64,000 nucleotides of DNA from Tepidimonas ignava (GTDB lineage Bacteria; Pseudomonadota; Gammaproteobacteria; Burkholderiales; Burkholderiaceae_C): positions 1 to 64,000 of the forward strand of contig NZ_SMAH01000001.1 in assembly GCF_004342625.1 (NCBI RefSeq), in the 5' to 3' direction. Below, piece by piece: positions 32,289-42,816 of the stretch. A model generated the notes under the pieces. It made no database searches and had not been told where the DNA came from. It saw only the letters and a list, made by a program, of their open reading frames with translations. How positions within the stretch are numbered: position 1 is the first letter of the stretch; each line of letters opens with the position of its first letter. The translations under genes and the position numbers were made by a program.

Positions 32289-32639
32289 TCAGTACTGCGG
32301 CACGCTCGGGTCCACTTCACTGGACCAGGCGTGGATGCCGCCGGCGATGTTGACCACGTCGTCAAAGCCTTGCCGGTGCAAAAAGTACGCCACCTGCGCA
32401 CTGCGCCCGCCATGGTGGCACAGGCAGGCGATGGGACGGTCGCGCGGCAGCTCGTCGAGCCGCGCCGGGATCGAGGCCATCGGCATATGACGCAGCTCAA
32501 AGCCTTCGGGGCGCACGCTGGCGGTTTGCACCTCCCACGGTTCGCGCACGTCCAGCACGATGGGGGTGACGCCAGGCGCTTGCTGCGCGCACTGCTGCAG
32601 CCACTGGTTGAGTTGGGCGGGGCGGATGTGGGGCACCAT
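32289..32639 (-). CDS. Single-domain rhodanese-like protein
   Basis: 116 residues, a cytoplasmic rhodanese domain with no signal. VLDVREPWEV is the first motif and the active loop is CHHGGRS, with the Cys of LCHHGGRSAQVA as nucleophile. GFDDVVNIAGGIHAWS is the typical C-terminal segment. It probably handles sulfane sulfur; the acceptor is unknown. It begins eight bases after the pcm-like stop. Confidence 0.92.
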   Translation of the reverse strand: MVPHIRPAQLNQWLQQCAQQAPGVTPIVLDVREPWEVQTASVRPEGFELRHMPMASIPARLDELPRDRPIACLCHHGGRSAQVAYFLHRQGFDDVVNIAGGIHAWSSEVDPSVPQY

Positions 32640-32647
32640 GGGCAGGC

Positions 32648-33340
32648 TCAGAATTGGAAGCGCGTCGGCTCGGGGAAGTTGCGCAGCCGCGGCACGACGA
32701 TGTCCCACGGCTGAGCGCTGTGGTAGCCGGCTTCGCTGGCGCGCGTGACGACGGTGGCGCGCATCACCACCTCGTCCCCCACGAAGGCGAACAGCCGCCC
32801 GCCCACGCGCAGCAGCTCCAGCAGGTCGGTGGGCACCTCGGCCACGCCGCCCGACAGCACGATGACGTCGTACGGCGCCGCGTCGACGCAGGCGGCAAAG
32901 CGGTGCGCCGCGGCGTCAGCGGTCTTCACACGCACGTTGTCCAGGCCCGCACGCGCCAGGTTGTGGCGCGCCATGTCCGCCAGCCGTGGGTTGATCTCCA
33001 GCGTCAGCACCTGTTGGGCCAGCCGGCCCATCAGCGCGGCCATGTAGCCGGAGCCGGCGCCGATTTCCAGCACGTTGTGCTGGGGTTGCAGGTCGAGCTC
33101 TTGCAGCGTGCGCGCTTCGACCTTGGGGGCCAGCATGCACTCGCCCTCGACGGCCGGCTGCGACAGCGGTATTTCCAGGTCGGCCAGCGCCAGCGCCCGG
33201 TACGCTTCAGGCACGAAGTGCTCGCGCTTGAGCTGTCCCAGCAGGGCCAGCACGCGGGCGTCGAGCACCTCCCACGGGCGGATCTGCTGCTCGATCATGT
33301 TGAAGCGGGCCTTCTCGAAATCGAACGCCGTCGCGCTCAT
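32648..33340 (-). CDS. Protein-L-isoaspartate O-methyltransferase family protein
   Basis: 230 residues. The SAM-binding motif is LEIGAGSGYMAALM and the family N-terminus MIEQQIRPWEV is clear. Members with this start are usually annotated Pcm; Pcm repairs isoaspartyl residues. The sequence around the SAM loop departs from classical Pcm, so another methylation role is possible. GAGGAG lies 7 to 12 bases before the ATG at 33340. It heads the run pcm-like, rhodanese, tolC-type. Confidence 0.88.
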   Translation of the reverse strand: MSATAFDFEKARFNMIEQQIRPWEVLDARVLALLGQLKREHFVPEAYRALALADLEIPLSQPAVEGECMLAPKVEARTLQELDLQPQHNVLEIGAGSGYMAALMGRLAQQVLTLEINPRLADMARHNLARAGLDNVRVKTADAAAHRFAACVDAAPYDVIVLSGGVAEVPTDLLELLRVGGRLFAFVGDEVVMRATVVTRASEAGYHSAQPWDIVVPRLRNFPEPTRFQF

Positions 33341-33383
33341 GTGATACTCCTCTAGGTATTTTGGAGGGTCGGATACGGTCATT

Positions 33384-36083
33384 CTACCCAACGCGTGTTG
33401 CTGCTTCGTTGCCCGCCGGGTTTTGCACCAGGGCATGCAGGCGGTACAACGCCTCCAGCGCCTGGCGGGGGCTGAGGGCGTCGGGGTCCAGCTCGGCCAG
33501 CGCCAGCAGCGCGGGGTGCGGCTCGGGCGCCGTCTCGGGCGGCGCGGCCGGCGGGGCGCTGAACAAGTCCAGCTGTGCCTGCGCGGCCGTGGCGCTTTGC
33601 TCCAGTTGCGCCAGCACCTGGCGCGCGTGCTGCACGACGGCCGGTGGGATGCCGGCCAGCCGCGCCACCTGCACGCCGTAGCTGCGGCTGGCAGGGCCCG
33701 GCTCCAGGCGGTGCAGAAAGACGATGTCGCGCCCGTGGCCCTCGACGGCGCTGACGTGCATGTTGACGGCGCCCGGACAGCGCCTGGGCAGCTCGGTCAG
33801 CTCGAAGTAGTGGGTGGCAAACAGCGTGAACGCCTGCACGCGGTCGTGCAGGTGCGCGGCGATGGCGCTGGCCAGCGCCAGCCCGTCGTAGGTGGACGTG
33901 CCGCGGCCGATTTCGTCCATCAACACCAGGCTTTGCGCGCTGGCGTGGTGCAGGATCTGGGCGGCCTCGGTCATTTCGACCATGAAGGTGGACTGCGCGT
34001 TGGCCAGGTCGTCCGCCGCGCCGATGCGGGTGTGGATGGCGTCGATGGGGCCGAGCCGGCAGGCGTCGGCCGGCACAAAGCTGCCGATGCTGGCCAGCAG
34101 CACGATCAGGGCCACCTGGCGCATGTAGGTCGATTTGCCGCCCATGTTGGGGCCGGTGATGATTTGCATGCGCGTGCGGGCATCCAGCACCGTGTCGTTG
34201 GGGATGAAGGGGCCGGCGCCGGTTTGCTGCAAACGCGCCTCCACCACGGGGTGGCGCCCAGCGCGGATTTCGATGCGCGGCTCGGCCACGAACTCGGGGG
34301 CGCACCACCCGAGCGTGAGCGAGCGCTCGGCCAACGCGGCCAGCACGTCCAGCGTGGCCAGCGCGCGCGCCAGTTCGGTCAGGGCCGCGATGTGCGGCTG
34401 CAGGGCCTGCAGCAGTTGGTCGTAGAGCCACTTTTCGCGCGCCAGGGCACGCTCCTGGGCGCTGAGCGCCTTGTCCTCGAAGGCCTTGAGCTCGGGCGTG
34501 ATGAAGCGCTCGGCGTTTTTCAGCGTCTGGCGGCGCTGGTAGTCCGCGGGTACCTTGTCGAGCTGACCCTGGGTGACCTCGATGTAAAAACCGTGCACCT
34601 TGTTGTACTGCACGCGCAGGTTGGCGATGCCGGTGCGGGCGCGCTCGCGCGCTTCGAGGTCGACCAGGTAGCGGTCGGCGCCTTGTTGGATGGCGCGCAG
34701 CTCGTCCAACTCGGGGTCGTAGCCGTCGGCGATCACCCCGCCGTCGCGCAGCAGCGCCGCCGGCTCGGGGTGCAGCGCACGCTGCAGCAGCGCCACCACC
34801 TCCGCCGGCGGATGCAGATGACGGTGCACGTCGCGCAGCAGCGCGCAGTCATCCACCGCCGGCAGCGCCTGCAGCTGTGCCGCCAGCGCCGCGCAGCGCG
34901 GCAAGGTGTCGCGCAGGCCGGTCAGCTCGCGCGGGCGCACCTGCAGCAGCGCAATGCGGGCCGCCAGCCGCTCGACGTCGGCCACGCCGCGCAGGGCGCT
35001 GCGCACGTGGTCTGGGCCGTGCTCGCGCAGCAGGCCGATGGCGTGCAGCCGGGCCTGGGCGGGCGCGCGGTCGCGCGGCGGCTCCAGCAGCCAACGGCGC
35101 AGCAGTCGGCTGCCCATGCCGGTGGCGCAGGTGTCCAGCAGCGACAGCAGCGTCGGTGCGGCCTCGCCACGCAGCGTGCGCGTCAGCTCCAGGTTGCGTT
35201 GGGTCGTCGGGGGCAGGTCGATCCAGGTGTGCGGCCGCACCACGCGCAGCGCGCGCACGTGCGCCAGTTGCCGACCCTGGGTGTGCTCCGCGTAGGCCAG
35301 CAAGGCCGCTGCGGCTGCGTGGGCTTGGGTCATCCCCTGCGCGTCCCAGCCGGCCAGGCTGGCCACCTGCAACTGCTCGCACAGGCGACGCTGCCCCAGC
35401 GCAGGGTCGAAGTGCCACTCAGGCCGCGCCGTCAGCGCCATCGGCCCCAGGCCTTGGCACCAGCCCTGCAGTTGCGCGTGCGGCCCTTCGGGCAAGTCGG
35501 CACTGACCAGCAACTCCTTGGGCGCCAGACGGGCCAACCAGCCGCGCAGGTCGTCCCAGCCGCATTCGGCCAGGTGCAACGTGCCTTCGGTGACGGCCAG
35601 CCAGGCCAGACCACACAACCCGCGCGCGCCGCGGTGCAGCGCCAGCAGCAACGCGTCGTCTTTGTCGGCCAGCAGTTCGGTGTCGGTCAGCGTGCCCGGC
35701 GTGACGATGCGCACCACCTGCCGCTCGACCGGGCCTTTGGCGCTGGCGACGTCGCCCACCTGTTCGCAAATGGCCACCGATTCGCCCGCGCGGATCAACC
35801 GGGCCAGGTAGGCCTCGACCGAATGCACCGGCACACCGGCCATGACCACCGGGGCCGCGGCCGATTGGCCACGGTGCGTCAGCGTGATGTCGAGCAGCCG
35901 TGCCGCCTTGTGGGCGTCGTCGTAGAACAGCTCGTAAAAATCCCCCATGCGGAAAAAGACCAGCGTGTTGGGGTGCTGGGCTTTGACGCGCAGCCACTGC
36001 TGCATCATCGGCGTGTGCGCCTCCAGCGGCGCGTCGGGCGCGCCGCCCACGCCAGCAACCGGCTGCCCCGCGGGGGTGACCAT
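33384..36083 (-). CDS. mutS: DNA mismatch repair protein MutS
   Basis: 899 residues from ATG at 36083; ATG at 36116 would add 11 and overlap the suhB stop. The mismatch-contacting F49-Y50-E51 (GDFYELF) is near the N-terminus. The ATPase has Walker [10 protein letters not shown], Walker [17 protein letters not shown] and [15 protein letters not shown] near the C-terminus precedes a helix that favours tetramers. It finds base mispairs after replication. It lies 19 bases after suhB on the same strand. Confidence 0.96.
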   Translation of the reverse strand: MVTPAGQPVAGVGGAPDAPLEAHTPMMQQWLRVKAQHPNTLVFFRMGDFYELFYDDAHKAARLLDITLTHRGQSAAAPVVMAGVPVHSVEAYLARLIRAGESVAICEQVGDVASAKGPVERQVVRIVTPGTLTDTELLADKDDALLLALHRGARGLCGLAWLAVTEGTLHLAECGWDDLRGWLARLAPKELLVSADLPEGPHAQLQGWCQGLGPMALTARPEWHFDPALGQRRLCEQLQVASLAGWDAQGMTQAHAAAAALLAYAEHTQGRQLAHVRALRVVRPHTWIDLPPTTQRNLELTRTLRGEAAPTLLSLLDTCATGMGSRLLRRWLLEPPRDRAPAQARLHAIGLLREHGPDHVRSALRGVADVERLAARIALLQVRPRELTGLRDTLPRCAALAAQLQALPAVDDCALLRDVHRHLHPPAEVVALLQRALHPEPAALLRDGGVIADGYDPELDELRAIQQGADRYLVDLEARERARTGIANLRVQYNKVHGFYIEVTQGQLDKVPADYQRRQTLKNAERFITPELKAFEDKALSAQERALAREKWLYDQLLQALQPHIAALTELARALATLDVLAALAERSLTLGWCAPEFVAEPRIEIRAGRHPVVEARLQQTGAGPFIPNDTVLDARTRMQIITGPNMGGKSTYMRQVALIVLLASIGSFVPADACRLGPIDAIHTRIGAADDLANAQSTFMVEMTEAAQILHHASAQSLVLMDEIGRGTSTYDGLALASAIAAHLHDRVQAFTLFATHYFELTELPRRCPGAVNMHVSAVEGHGRDIVFLHRLEPGPASRSYGVQVARLAGIPPAVVQHARQVLAQLEQSATAAQAQLDLFSAPPAAPPETAPEPHPALLALAELDPDALSPRQALEALYRLHALVQNPAGNEAATRVG

Positions 36084-36102
36084 GGTCAGTGGCGCACGCG
36101 GT

Positions 36103-36996
36103 TCACCACGGGGCATCGCCCGCACGCGAGGGGGCAGCGGCGTCGGGCGCGGCAGGTTCGGGGGTGGCGCTGTCGGCGCGTTGCGGCGCGCACTGGCTGT
36201 AGCCACTGAGCACCCCCACCATCTGGCCGTAGATGCGCGGGTTGGCGGCCATGCATTCGCGCGTTTCCAGGAAGTCCGGCTCGCCGGTGAAGTTGCCGAC
36301 CAGACCACCCGCTTCGGTGACCAGCAGCGCCCCCGCGGCGACATCCCATGGGCTCAGCCCCATTTCAAAAAAGCCGTCGGTGTAGCCCGCCGCCACGTAG
36401 GCCAGGTCCAGCGCCGCCGAGCCGGGGCGGCGCACCCCAGCTACACGCGGCAGCATGTCACCGAACATCTTCAGGTAGGTCTGAAAGGCATCGCCGGGGC
36501 GGAACGGAAAGCCGGTGCTGAGCAGGCAGTCGCGCAACTGCGTGCGCTTGGCCACGCGGATGCGGCGGTCGTTGAGGAACGCGCCGCGCCCCTTGCTGGC
36601 GGTGAACAGGTCGTTGCGTGTGGGGTCGTAGACCACCGCCTGCTCCAGCCGCCCGTCGACCATCAACGCGATGCTGACGCAGTACACCGGAAAGCCGTGG
36701 ATGAAGTTGGTGGTGCCGTCCAGCGGATCGATGATCCAGGTGTAGGCTTTGCCGCGCCCCTTGCCCGGGCGGCGGCCCGATTCCTCGGCCCAGATGCCGT
36801 GCTCGGGGTACGCCCCCAGCAGCGTATCGATGATGGCCGCCTCCGCCGCGTGATCCACCTCGGTGACGAAGTCGTTGGTTTGCTTGGCGCCGACGCGCAA
36901 CCCTTCGAGGTCGAGGGAGGCACGGTTGATCAGCGCGCCGGCGGCGCGGGCGGCCTTGACGGCCACGTTCAGCATGGGGTGGAGGTGGGCGGTCAT
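36103..36996 (-). CDS. suhB: Inositol monophosphatase family protein SuhB
   Basis: 297 residues. Metal-site motifs are [22 protein letters not shown] and [12 protein letters not shown]. SuhB hydrolyses inositol 1-phosphate and also works with the NusA/NusG antitermination complex on rRNA operons. The last about 35 residues are Ala/Pro-rich ([18 protein letters not shown]) and not conserved. ATG at 36996 is chosen; ATG at 36963, at the [13 protein letters not shown] segment, is possible. It is divergent from trmJ with 76 bases between starts. Confidence 0.94.
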   Translation of the reverse strand: MTAHLHPMLNVAVKAARAAGALINRASLDLEGLRVGAKQTNDFVTEVDHAAEAAIIDTLLGAYPEHGIWAEESGRRPGKGRGKAYTWIIDPLDGTTNFIHGFPVYCVSIALMVDGRLEQAVVYDPTRNDLFTASKGRGAFLNDRRIRVAKRTQLRDCLLSTGFPFRPGDAFQTYLKMFGDMLPRVAGVRRPGSAALDLAYVAAGYTDGFFEMGLSPWDVAAGALLVTEAGGLVGNFTGEPDFLETRECMAANPRIYGQMVGVLSGYSQCAPQRADSATPEPAAPDAAAPSRAGDAPW

Positions 36997-37072
36997 CGAA
37001 GCGGTGGGCAAGAACGGCCATGGGGCTGCGCGATGGCAGCGACAATAAGGCACCTGATTGTACCCGCCGCCC

Positions 37073-37849
37073 ATGAACGACGCTGCTCGCCCGTCCCAGC
37101 CCCTGACCCGCTTCGTGCTCGTCGAGCCCAGCCACGCCGGCAACGTGGGCGCCGTGGCGCGCGCGCTGAAGGTGATGGGCTTTGACGACTGGGTGTTGGT
37201 GCGGCCGCGCTGGCGCGACGTGCTGCAGCGGCCCGAGGCGGTGGAGCGCGCCAGCGGCGCCACCGACCTGCTGGCCCAGGCACGCATCGTGACCACGTTG
37301 GACGAAGCGCTGCAGGGCATCAGCCACGTGTGCGCCACGGCGATGACGCCGCGTGACTTCGGCCCGCCGGTGGCCGCGCCGCGCCCCCACCTGGAGGCGT
37401 TGGCACCACGGCTGCGTGGCGGGGCCGAGCAGGGGGTGGCGTTCGTTTTTGGGCCGGAGCGCTACGGGCTGGCCAACGCCGATGTGTGGCGCAGCCACGT
37501 GTGCCTGCGCATCCCCACCGCGCCGGACTACGGTTCGCTGAACCTGGCCGCGGCGGTGCAGTTGATCGCCTACGAATGGCGCCTGGCGTTGGGCGGTTTT
37601 GAGCCGGCGCCCGCGCCCGTCGGACCGCCGCGCGAACCGGTGGCCGACGCGGCCGCGGTCAGCGGGCTGTTGGAGCACTGGCGCGAAGCGTTGCTGGCCG
37701 TGGGTTATTTGGACCCGGCCAGCCCCAAAAAATTGATGGCGCGGCTGCGCCTGCTGGTGCAGCGCGCCGCCCCCACGCCCAGCGAAGTCCACATCCTGCG
37801 CGGGGTGGCGCGCGCCGTGCTGCGCGCGCTGCAACAGCGCAACGGCTAA
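37073..37849 (+). CDS. trmJ: tRNA (cytidine/uridine-2'-O-)-methyltransferase TrmJ
   Basis: 258 residues. It is a SPOUT methyltransferase that modifies position 32 of tRNA. The N-terminus [20 protein letters not shown] and the knot motifs VFGPERYGL and [18 protein letters not shown] are diagnostic. The C-terminal helical extension is typical of TrmJ. cysE follows after 10 bases, a very common pair. Confidence 0.94.
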   Translation: MNDAARPSQPLTRFVLVEPSHAGNVGAVARALKVMGFDDWVLVRPRWRDVLQRPEAVERASGATDLLAQARIVTTLDEALQGISHVCATAMTPRDFGPPVAAPRPHLEALAPRLRGGAEQGVAFVFGPERYGLANADVWRSHVCLRIPTAPDYGSLNLAAAVQLIAYEWRLALGGFEPAPAPVGPPREPVADAAAVSGLLEHWREALLAVGYLDPASPKKLMARLRLLVQRAAPTPSEVHILRGVARAVLRALQQRNG

Positions 37850-37859
37850 ACTGCGCCCC

Positions 37860-38642
37860 ATGCCTGTGCAGCTGCTGCGCCACGTGCGCGACGACATCGA
37901 CGCCATTTTGGAGCGTGACCCCGCGGCCCGTTCGCGCTGGGAGGTGCTGACCTGTTACCCGGGGCTGCACGCGTTGTGGCTGCATCGGCTGGCGCACGCG
38001 CTGTGGCGGCGCGGCTGGCGCTGGCTGGCGCGCTGGATCTCGCACTGGAACCGCTGGTTGACCGGCATCGAAATCCACCCCGGCGCGCGCATCGGGCGGC
38101 GCGTGTTCATCGACCACGGCATGGGGGTGGTCATCGGCGAGACCGCCGAAGTGGGCGACGACTGCACCATCTACCACGGGGTCACGCTGGGCGGCACCTC
38201 GCTGTACAAAGGCACCAAGCGTCACCCGACGCTGGGGCGGGGGGTCATCGTCGGCGCGGGCGCCAAGATCCTGGGCGGCTTCGAGGTGGGGGATGGGGCC
38301 AAGGTCGGCAGCAACGCGGTCGTGACCAAGCCCGTGCCGGCCGGGGCCACCGCGGTGGGCAACCCGGCGCGCATCATCCTGGCCGACGCCGATGCGCGGC
38401 GCGAGGAGGCCGCCGCCCGCATGGGGTTTTCCGCGTACGGGGTGACGCAAAGCGACGACCCGCTCAGCCAGGCGCTGCGCGGCCTCATCGACAACGCCGC
38501 CGGCCACGAACACCAGATCGCGCTGCTGTGGCAGGCGATCGAAAAGCTGGCGTGCGCGCAGCGCGGCGCGTGCCTGCCGCCCGATGCTGCACGCACCGAG
38601 CACTTCGAGGCCGACAAACTCAGCCAGTTGCTGGGTAAGTGA
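37860..38642 (+). CDS. cysE: Serine O-acetyltransferase
   Basis: 260 residues. It acetylates serine for cysteine synthesis. An N-terminal helical domain is followed by left-handed beta-helix hexapeptide repeats: [39 protein letters not shown] and the NPARI end. H88 of DHGMG and H165-type positions are kept. The C-terminal about 70 residues are longer than in E. coli CysE's flexible tail and of the epsilonproteobacterial/betaproteobacterial type. Cotranscribed with trmJ. Confidence 0.94.
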   Translation: MPVQLLRHVRDDIDAILERDPAARSRWEVLTCYPGLHALWLHRLAHALWRRGWRWLARWISHWNRWLTGIEIHPGARIGRRVFIDHGMGVVIGETAEVGDDCTIYHGVTLGGTSLYKGTKRHPTLGRGVIVGAGAKILGGFEVGDGAKVGSNAVVTKPVPAGATAVGNPARIILADADARREEAAARMGFSAYGVTQSDDPLSQALRGLIDNAAGHEHQIALLWQAIEKLACAQRGACLPPDAARTEHFEADKLSQLLGK

Positions 38643-38669
38643 CCGCAGCACGAACGGCTGGCGGCAAGT

Positions 38670-39263
38670 CTACTCGTTGGGCGTGCGCCGCTGCGCCGAC
38701 TTGGGCCGAAACGCGACGCACACCTCGGGCCGGGTTTCGAGGTAAGGCCCGCCGATGAGGTCGATGCAGTAGGGCACGGCCGCGAAAATGCCGTGCACCA
38801 CGGGGCGGCCGTCGCCGTCTTTGAGACCTTCTAACGTCTCGGCGATCGACTTGGGCTGGCCCGGCAGGTTGATGATCAAGCTGCGGCCCCGAATGACCGC
38901 CACCTGGCGCGACAAAATGGCTGTCGGTACGAAGCGCAGGCTGATCTGGCGCATCTGCTCGCCAAACCCCGGCATTTCTTTGTCGGCCACGGCCAGCGTG
39001 GCTTCGGGCGTGACGTCACGTGGCGCGGGGCCGGTGCCACCGGTGGTCAGGATCAAGCTGCAGCCATGCCGATCGGCCAGCTCCACCAGTGTGGCGCTGA
39101 TGGTGTCGCGCTCGTCGGGGATGAGCCGCTCGACAAACGTGATGGGGTTGTGCAGCGCGCGCGTGAGCCAGTCGCGCAGCGCGGGCAGACCTTGGTCCTG
39201 GTACACGCCCTGGCTGGCGCGGTCGCTGATGGAAACGATACCGATGGTGACGGGGTCGAACAT
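38670..39263 (-). CDS. mog: Molybdopterin adenylyltransferase MogA
   Basis: 197 residues. It adenylylates molybdopterin before molybdenum insertion. The MPT-binding motif is TTGGTGPAPRDVTPEAT, followed by the LPGQP motif. Start at 39263 gives MFDPVTIGIVSISDRAS. It converges on cysE and is 22 bases after darP on the same strand. It adds to moeB as the second molybdenum-cofactor gene in the window, 35 kb away. Confidence 0.92.
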   Translation of the reverse strand: MFDPVTIGIVSISDRASQGVYQDQGLPALRDWLTRALHNPITFVERLIPDERDTISATLVELADRHGCSLILTTGGTGPAPRDVTPEATLAVADKEMPGFGEQMRQISLRFVPTAILSRQVAVIRGRSLIINLPGQPKSIAETLEGLKDGDGRPVVHGIFAAVPYCIDLIGGPYLETRPEVCVAFRPKSAQRRTPNE

Positions 39264-39285
39264 GGGTGGCTGATGAGGGCTCAGG

Positions 39286-39918
39286 TCAGACGGCGGCGGC
39301 GTGGTGAGCGTCCAGCGCAGCGCGCACATGTTGGAACAGCTCGCGCCAGGCGCGGCCGTGGCGGGTGGGCTGTCCCGGACGATCGGGGTCGGAGGGGGTG
39401 TCCGCGAGATCCTTGCGCGCCTGACGGATCAGCGCCCGCAAGCGTTGCCAGTCGGCCTCGGGTTCGATGGCACGCCACGCGTGCAGCGCCTCGTCGCTGG
39501 CCACCAAGCGCTCGCGCCACTGCTCGGCTTCGTGCAGCCGCGCGGTCTGGACGGCGCTGCCGCGGTGCTGCTCGTCCAGCGCCGCTTGCACCGCCGCCAC
39601 CTGCTCGTCGTCCAGACGGCGCATCAGCTTGCCAATGTACTGCAGCTGGCGGCGGCGCGCTTCGAACGCGTCGATGCGCCGTGCCTCGGCCAGGGCCTGC
39701 AGCAAATCTTCGGGCAGGCCCAGGCGTTGCAACGCCGCTGCGCCCAGCCCCAGCAACCGCTCGCCCAGCGCCTGGCGCTCGGCGCTGAGGCGCTTGAGGT
39801 CGGTTTTGCTGTGCTCGGCGTCCCACTTGGCGGCGCGCTTGAGCTCGGCGTCCTCTTCGCTGCCGTAGGCGACGAAGCGTCCGCGGACAAAATACCCTTT
39901 GGGCGGCTTGCGTGGCAT
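39286..39918 (-). CDS. darP: Ribosome-associated protein DarP (YjgA/DUF615)
   Basis: 210 residues, largely helical and charged. The N-terminal MPRKPPKGYFVRGRFVAYGS is a betaproteobacterial DUF615 start, and ALQRLGLPEDLLQAL and RRQLQYIGKLMR are family motifs. YjgA/DarP binds 50S precursors and assists late assembly. The ATG at 39918 is 22 bases from the divergent pmbA start, an arrangement that recurs widely in betaproteobacteria. Confidence 0.93.
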   Translation of the reverse strand: MPRKPPKGYFVRGRFVAYGSEEDAELKRAAKWDAEHSKTDLKRLSAERQALGERLLGLGAAALQRLGLPEDLLQALAEARRIDAFEARRRQLQYIGKLMRRLDDEQVAAVQAALDEQHRGSAVQTARLHEAEQWRERLVASDEALHAWRAIEPEADWQRLRALIRQARKDLADTPSDPDRPGQPTRHGRAWRELFQHVRAALDAHHAAAV

Positions 39919-39940
39919 GGCCGGTATCATAGCCGTCGGC

Positions 39941-41350
39941 ATGAAAGCATCCAAACCCTCTCCACGAGCGCGCCGCGGGGCGCAAGGTTTTCAGTTCACC
40001 CAGGCCGAGTTCGAGGCACTGGCCGACGTGGCGCTGCAGCACGCGCGGCGGCTCGGTGTGGCCGACGCCGCCGTCGAGGTTTCGGAAGGCGCGGGCTTGA
40101 GCGTCAGCGTGCGCTGCGGCGCGCTGGAAAACGTGGAGCGCAACCGCGACAAGGCGCTGGCGGTCACCGTGTACTTGGGCCAGCGGCGTGGTCACGCCTC
40201 GACGTCCGACTTTTCGGCCGAGGCCATCCGTGCCACCGTGCAGGCGGCGTACGACATCGCCCGCTTCACGGCCGAGGACCCATGCGCCGGCTTGCCTGAC
40301 GAGATTGACGTGGCCAACGACCACCCCGAGCTGGAGCTGTTTCACCCTTGGCCGATCGACGCCGAACAGGCCGCGGAGCTTGCGCTGCGCTGCGAGGCGG
40401 CCGCCTTCGCCGTCAGCCCCCTGATCACCAACAGCGAGGGTGCATCGGTGTCGGCGCAGCAATCGCACTTCTGGGCCGAACACATGCGCGGCGGGCAGCG
40501 GCGCCGGCAGGGCATTTTTTACGGCGGATACGCCAGTTCGCGCCACAGCCTGTCGGTGGCGCCGATCGCCGGCAAGGGCGACGCCATGCAGCGTGACCAT
40601 TGGTACACCTCGCAGCGCAACCCGGCGCAGCTCGCCAGCCCCGAAGCGGTGGGGCGCTACGCCGCCGAACGGGCGCTGGCGCGCCTGCGGCCACGCAAGA
40701 TCGCCACCACCGAGTGCCCGGTGCTGTTCGACGCGCCGCTGGCGGCGGGGCTGCTTGGGGCCTATGTGCAGGCCACCAGCGGCGGTGCGCTGTACCGCCG
40801 CGCCAGTTTTTTGCTCGACAGCCTGGGCCGGCAGGTGTTCGCCGCGCACATCGACATCGACGAGGACCCGCACATCATCGGCGCCAAGGGCAGCGCGCCG
40901 TTCGACGACGAGGGTGTGCGCACCGTGGCGCGCACCGTGGTGTCTGGCGGCTGCGTCAAGGGCTACTTCCTCAACACGTACTCGGCGCGCAAGCTGGGGC
41001 TGCGCACCACCGGGCACGCGGGTGGCTCGCACAACCTGCGGCTGACCAGCCGCCTGACCCGGCCCGAGGACGACCTGCCGGCCATGCTGCGCAAGCTGGG
41101 CCGTGGTCTGTTCGTCACCGAGCTGATGGGGCAGGGGGTCAACCTGGTCACCGGTGACTATTCGCGCGGGGCGGCGGGTTTTTGGGTCGAAGACGGCGTC
41201 ATCGCCTACCCGGTGCAGGGCATCACCATCGCCGGCAACCTCGCCGAGATGCTGCGCGGCATCGTCGCGGTGGGGGCGGACGTGTACAACCTGGGCAGCA
41301 AATACGTGGGCTCGGTGCTGATCGAGCGCATGAAGGTCGCGGGCAACTGA
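39941..41350 (+). CDS. pmbA: Metalloprotease subunit PmbA/TldE
   Basis: 469 residues. It pairs with TldD to form a protease that degrades unfolded peptides and matures microcin-type substrates. VRCGALENVERNRDKALAV, LGLRTTGHAGGSHNL and GVNLVTGDYSRGAAGFWVE are family blocks. As expected for the PmbA/TldE half it has no HExxH zinc motif, which is in TldD; tldD is not in the window. ATG at 39941 is chosen over 39899, which overlaps darP. Confidence 0.95.
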   Translation: MKASKPSPRARRGAQGFQFTQAEFEALADVALQHARRLGVADAAVEVSEGAGLSVSVRCGALENVERNRDKALAVTVYLGQRRGHASTSDFSAEAIRATVQAAYDIARFTAEDPCAGLPDEIDVANDHPELELFHPWPIDAEQAAELALRCEAAAFAVSPLITNSEGASVSAQQSHFWAEHMRGGQRRRQGIFYGGYASSRHSLSVAPIAGKGDAMQRDHWYTSQRNPAQLASPEAVGRYAAERALARLRPRKIATTECPVLFDAPLAAGLLGAYVQATSGGALYRRASFLLDSLGRQVFAAHIDIDEDPHIIGAKGSAPFDDEGVRTVARTVVSGGCVKGYFLNTYSARKLGLRTTGHAGGSHNLRLTSRLTRPEDDLPAMLRKLGRGLFVTELMGQGVNLVTGDYSRGAAGFWVEDGVIAYPVQGITIAGNLAEMLRGIVAVGADVYNLGSKYVGSVLIERMKVAGN

Positions 41351-41363
41351 AGCGCCGGATCCG

Positions 41364-42182
41364 TCAGGGCAGGGGGGCGGCGTGCACCATCAGGCTGTCG
41401 CCAAGCAGACGCTGCGCCACGGTGGCGACCGTGGTGGGATCGCCACTCGTCAGCAGTGGCAGCGTCGCGGTGCGCCCATCGGCGCGGCGCAAGGCGCCCG
41501 CCGCCTGTAGGCGCCGCTGCAGCTCGCGCGCCACGGCCGGCGCCGGATCGAGCACCTGCACGCCGGGGCCGGCCACGCGCTCAATCACAGGGCGCAAAAA
41601 CGGATAGTGGGTGCAGCCCAGCGCGAGGACGTCGGCACCGGCTTGCACCAGCGGGCCGACGACCTCGGCCACCATCCGCTCGGTCTCGGGTCCGTCGAGC
41701 CGCCCCTGCTCGACGCGCTCCACCCAGCCCGGGCAGGCCTGGGCCAGCACGCGCACCCCGCCGCCGTGCTGCTCGATCAAGCGCGCCAGCCCCGCGCTGC
41801 GCACGGTGTTGCGGGTGGCCAGCACCGCCACGGTGCCGCTGCGCGTGGCAGCCACGGCGGGCTTGACGGCCGGCTCAATGGCCACAATGGGCCAATCCGG
41901 GTGCCGCGCGCGCAGCGCACCGATCGACAGCCCCGTGACGGTGTTGCACGCCACCACAGCGGCTTTGCAGCCGGCGCGCCGCAGCGTGTCCAGGCAATGC
42001 TCGGCACGGGCTTGCACGTAGGCTACCGGCTTGTCGCCGTAGGGGGCGTGACCGGAGTCGGCCACGTACAGCAGCCGCTCGACCGGCAACAAGGCGTGGA
42101 GGGCGCGCAAGACCGACAGCCCGCCCACGCCCGAGTCGAACACGCCGATCGGGGCGTCGGCGTCGATAGTGGCTTGCGCCAT
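41364..42182 (-). CDS. murI: Glutamate racemase
   Basis: 272 residues. It supplies D-glutamate for peptidoglycan. The two catalytic cysteines are C79 (VACNT) and C190 (GCTHYPF), and D16-S17 (FDSGVGG) starts the fold. It ends 13 bases from the convergent pmbA stop and follows yqeY by 16 bases on the same strand. Confidence 0.95.
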   Translation of the reverse strand: MAQATIDADAPIGVFDSGVGGLSVLRALHALLPVERLLYVADSGHAPYGDKPVAYVQARAEHCLDTLRRAGCKAAVVACNTVTGLSIGALRARHPDWPIVAIEPAVKPAVAATRSGTVAVLATRNTVRSAGLARLIEQHGGGVRVLAQACPGWVERVEQGRLDGPETERMVAEVVGPLVQAGADVLALGCTHYPFLRPVIERVAGPGVQVLDPAPAVARELQRRLQAAGALRRADGRTATLPLLTSGDPTTVATVAQRLLGDSLMVHAAPLP

Positions 42183-42198
42183 GGGCTGGCCGCTGCGC

Positions 42199-42663
42199 TC
42201 AGCGGGGTTGCAGCGCCGCCTTGACCGCGGCCGACACCTGCGCCATGTCGGCCTGGCCGGCCAGTTCGGCCTTGGCCACCGCCATGACCTTGCCCATGTC
42301 GGCCGGTGTCAGGGGGCGACCCAGCTCCGCACCCAGGTGCGTGACGATGCGCGCCACCGTCTCCGCCACCGCCTGCGCGTCCAAGCGCGCCGGCAGGTAG
42401 GCCTGCAGCACCTCGGCTTCGGCGCGCTCGCGCTCGGCCAGATCCTGCCGCCCGGCCTGTTCGTAGGCCGCGATCGAGTCCCGCCGCTGTTTGAGCAGCT
42501 TGTCCACCACGGCGATGACGCCGGTGTCGTCCAGCGTGACGCGGTCGTCGACTTCACGCTGCTTGATGGCCGCCAACAGCAGACGGATCGCGCCCAGACG
42601 CGCGCTGTCCTTGGCACGCATGGCGGCCTTCATGTCGTCCTGGATACGTTCCTTGAGGGTCAT
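42199..42663 (-). CDS. GatB/YqeY domain protein
   Basis: 154 residues, the free-standing YqeY form of the GatB tail domain. MTLKERIQDDMKAAMRAKD is the standard start, with LGAIRLLLAAIKQREVD and the TPADMGKVMAVAKAEL block. The exact function is unclear; a tRNA-linked role is inferred from the GatB domain. GGAGG precedes the ATG at 42663. It follows rpsU, an order that is conserved in many bacteria, with a hairpin between them. Confidence 0.93.
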   Translation of the reverse strand: MTLKERIQDDMKAAMRAKDSARLGAIRLLLAAIKQREVDDRVTLDDTGVIAVVDKLLKQRRDSIAAYEQAGRQDLAERERAEAEVLQAYLPARLDAQAVAETVARIVTHLGAELGRPLTPADMGKVMAVAKAELAGQADMAQVSAAVKAALQPR

Positions 42664-42695
42664 GCCGACCTCCGGGGGCTCGGGAACCATGGAAA

Positions 42696-42725
42696 CAGCC
42701 CGCCAAAGCGTCCTTTGGCGGGCTG
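42696..42725 (-). terminator. Strong hairpin between rpsU and yqeY
   Basis: CAGCCCGCCAAAG (42696-42708) and CTTTGGCGGGCTG (42713-42725) form a perfect 13-base stem with a 4-base loop. On the minus strand only a short TTTCC follows, so termination would be partial. It probably ends most rpsU messages and lets some continue into yqeY. Confidence 0.65.
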
Positions 42726-42816
42726 CTGGGGTTGAGCACCGTCTGTGGCGCGGTGGACGCAGGCTGCGCGCGGGATCCCGGGTGCGCGCGCCGCGCTGCC
42801 GCCACGGTGGCGTCGG

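Noticed and set aside
33423-36209. A very long open frame (about 928 codons) antisense to mutS
   Set aside because: It mirrors the codon bias of mutS in GC-rich DNA; its translation is rich in Arg, Gln, His and Val and has no family features, whereas mutS has all its motifs.
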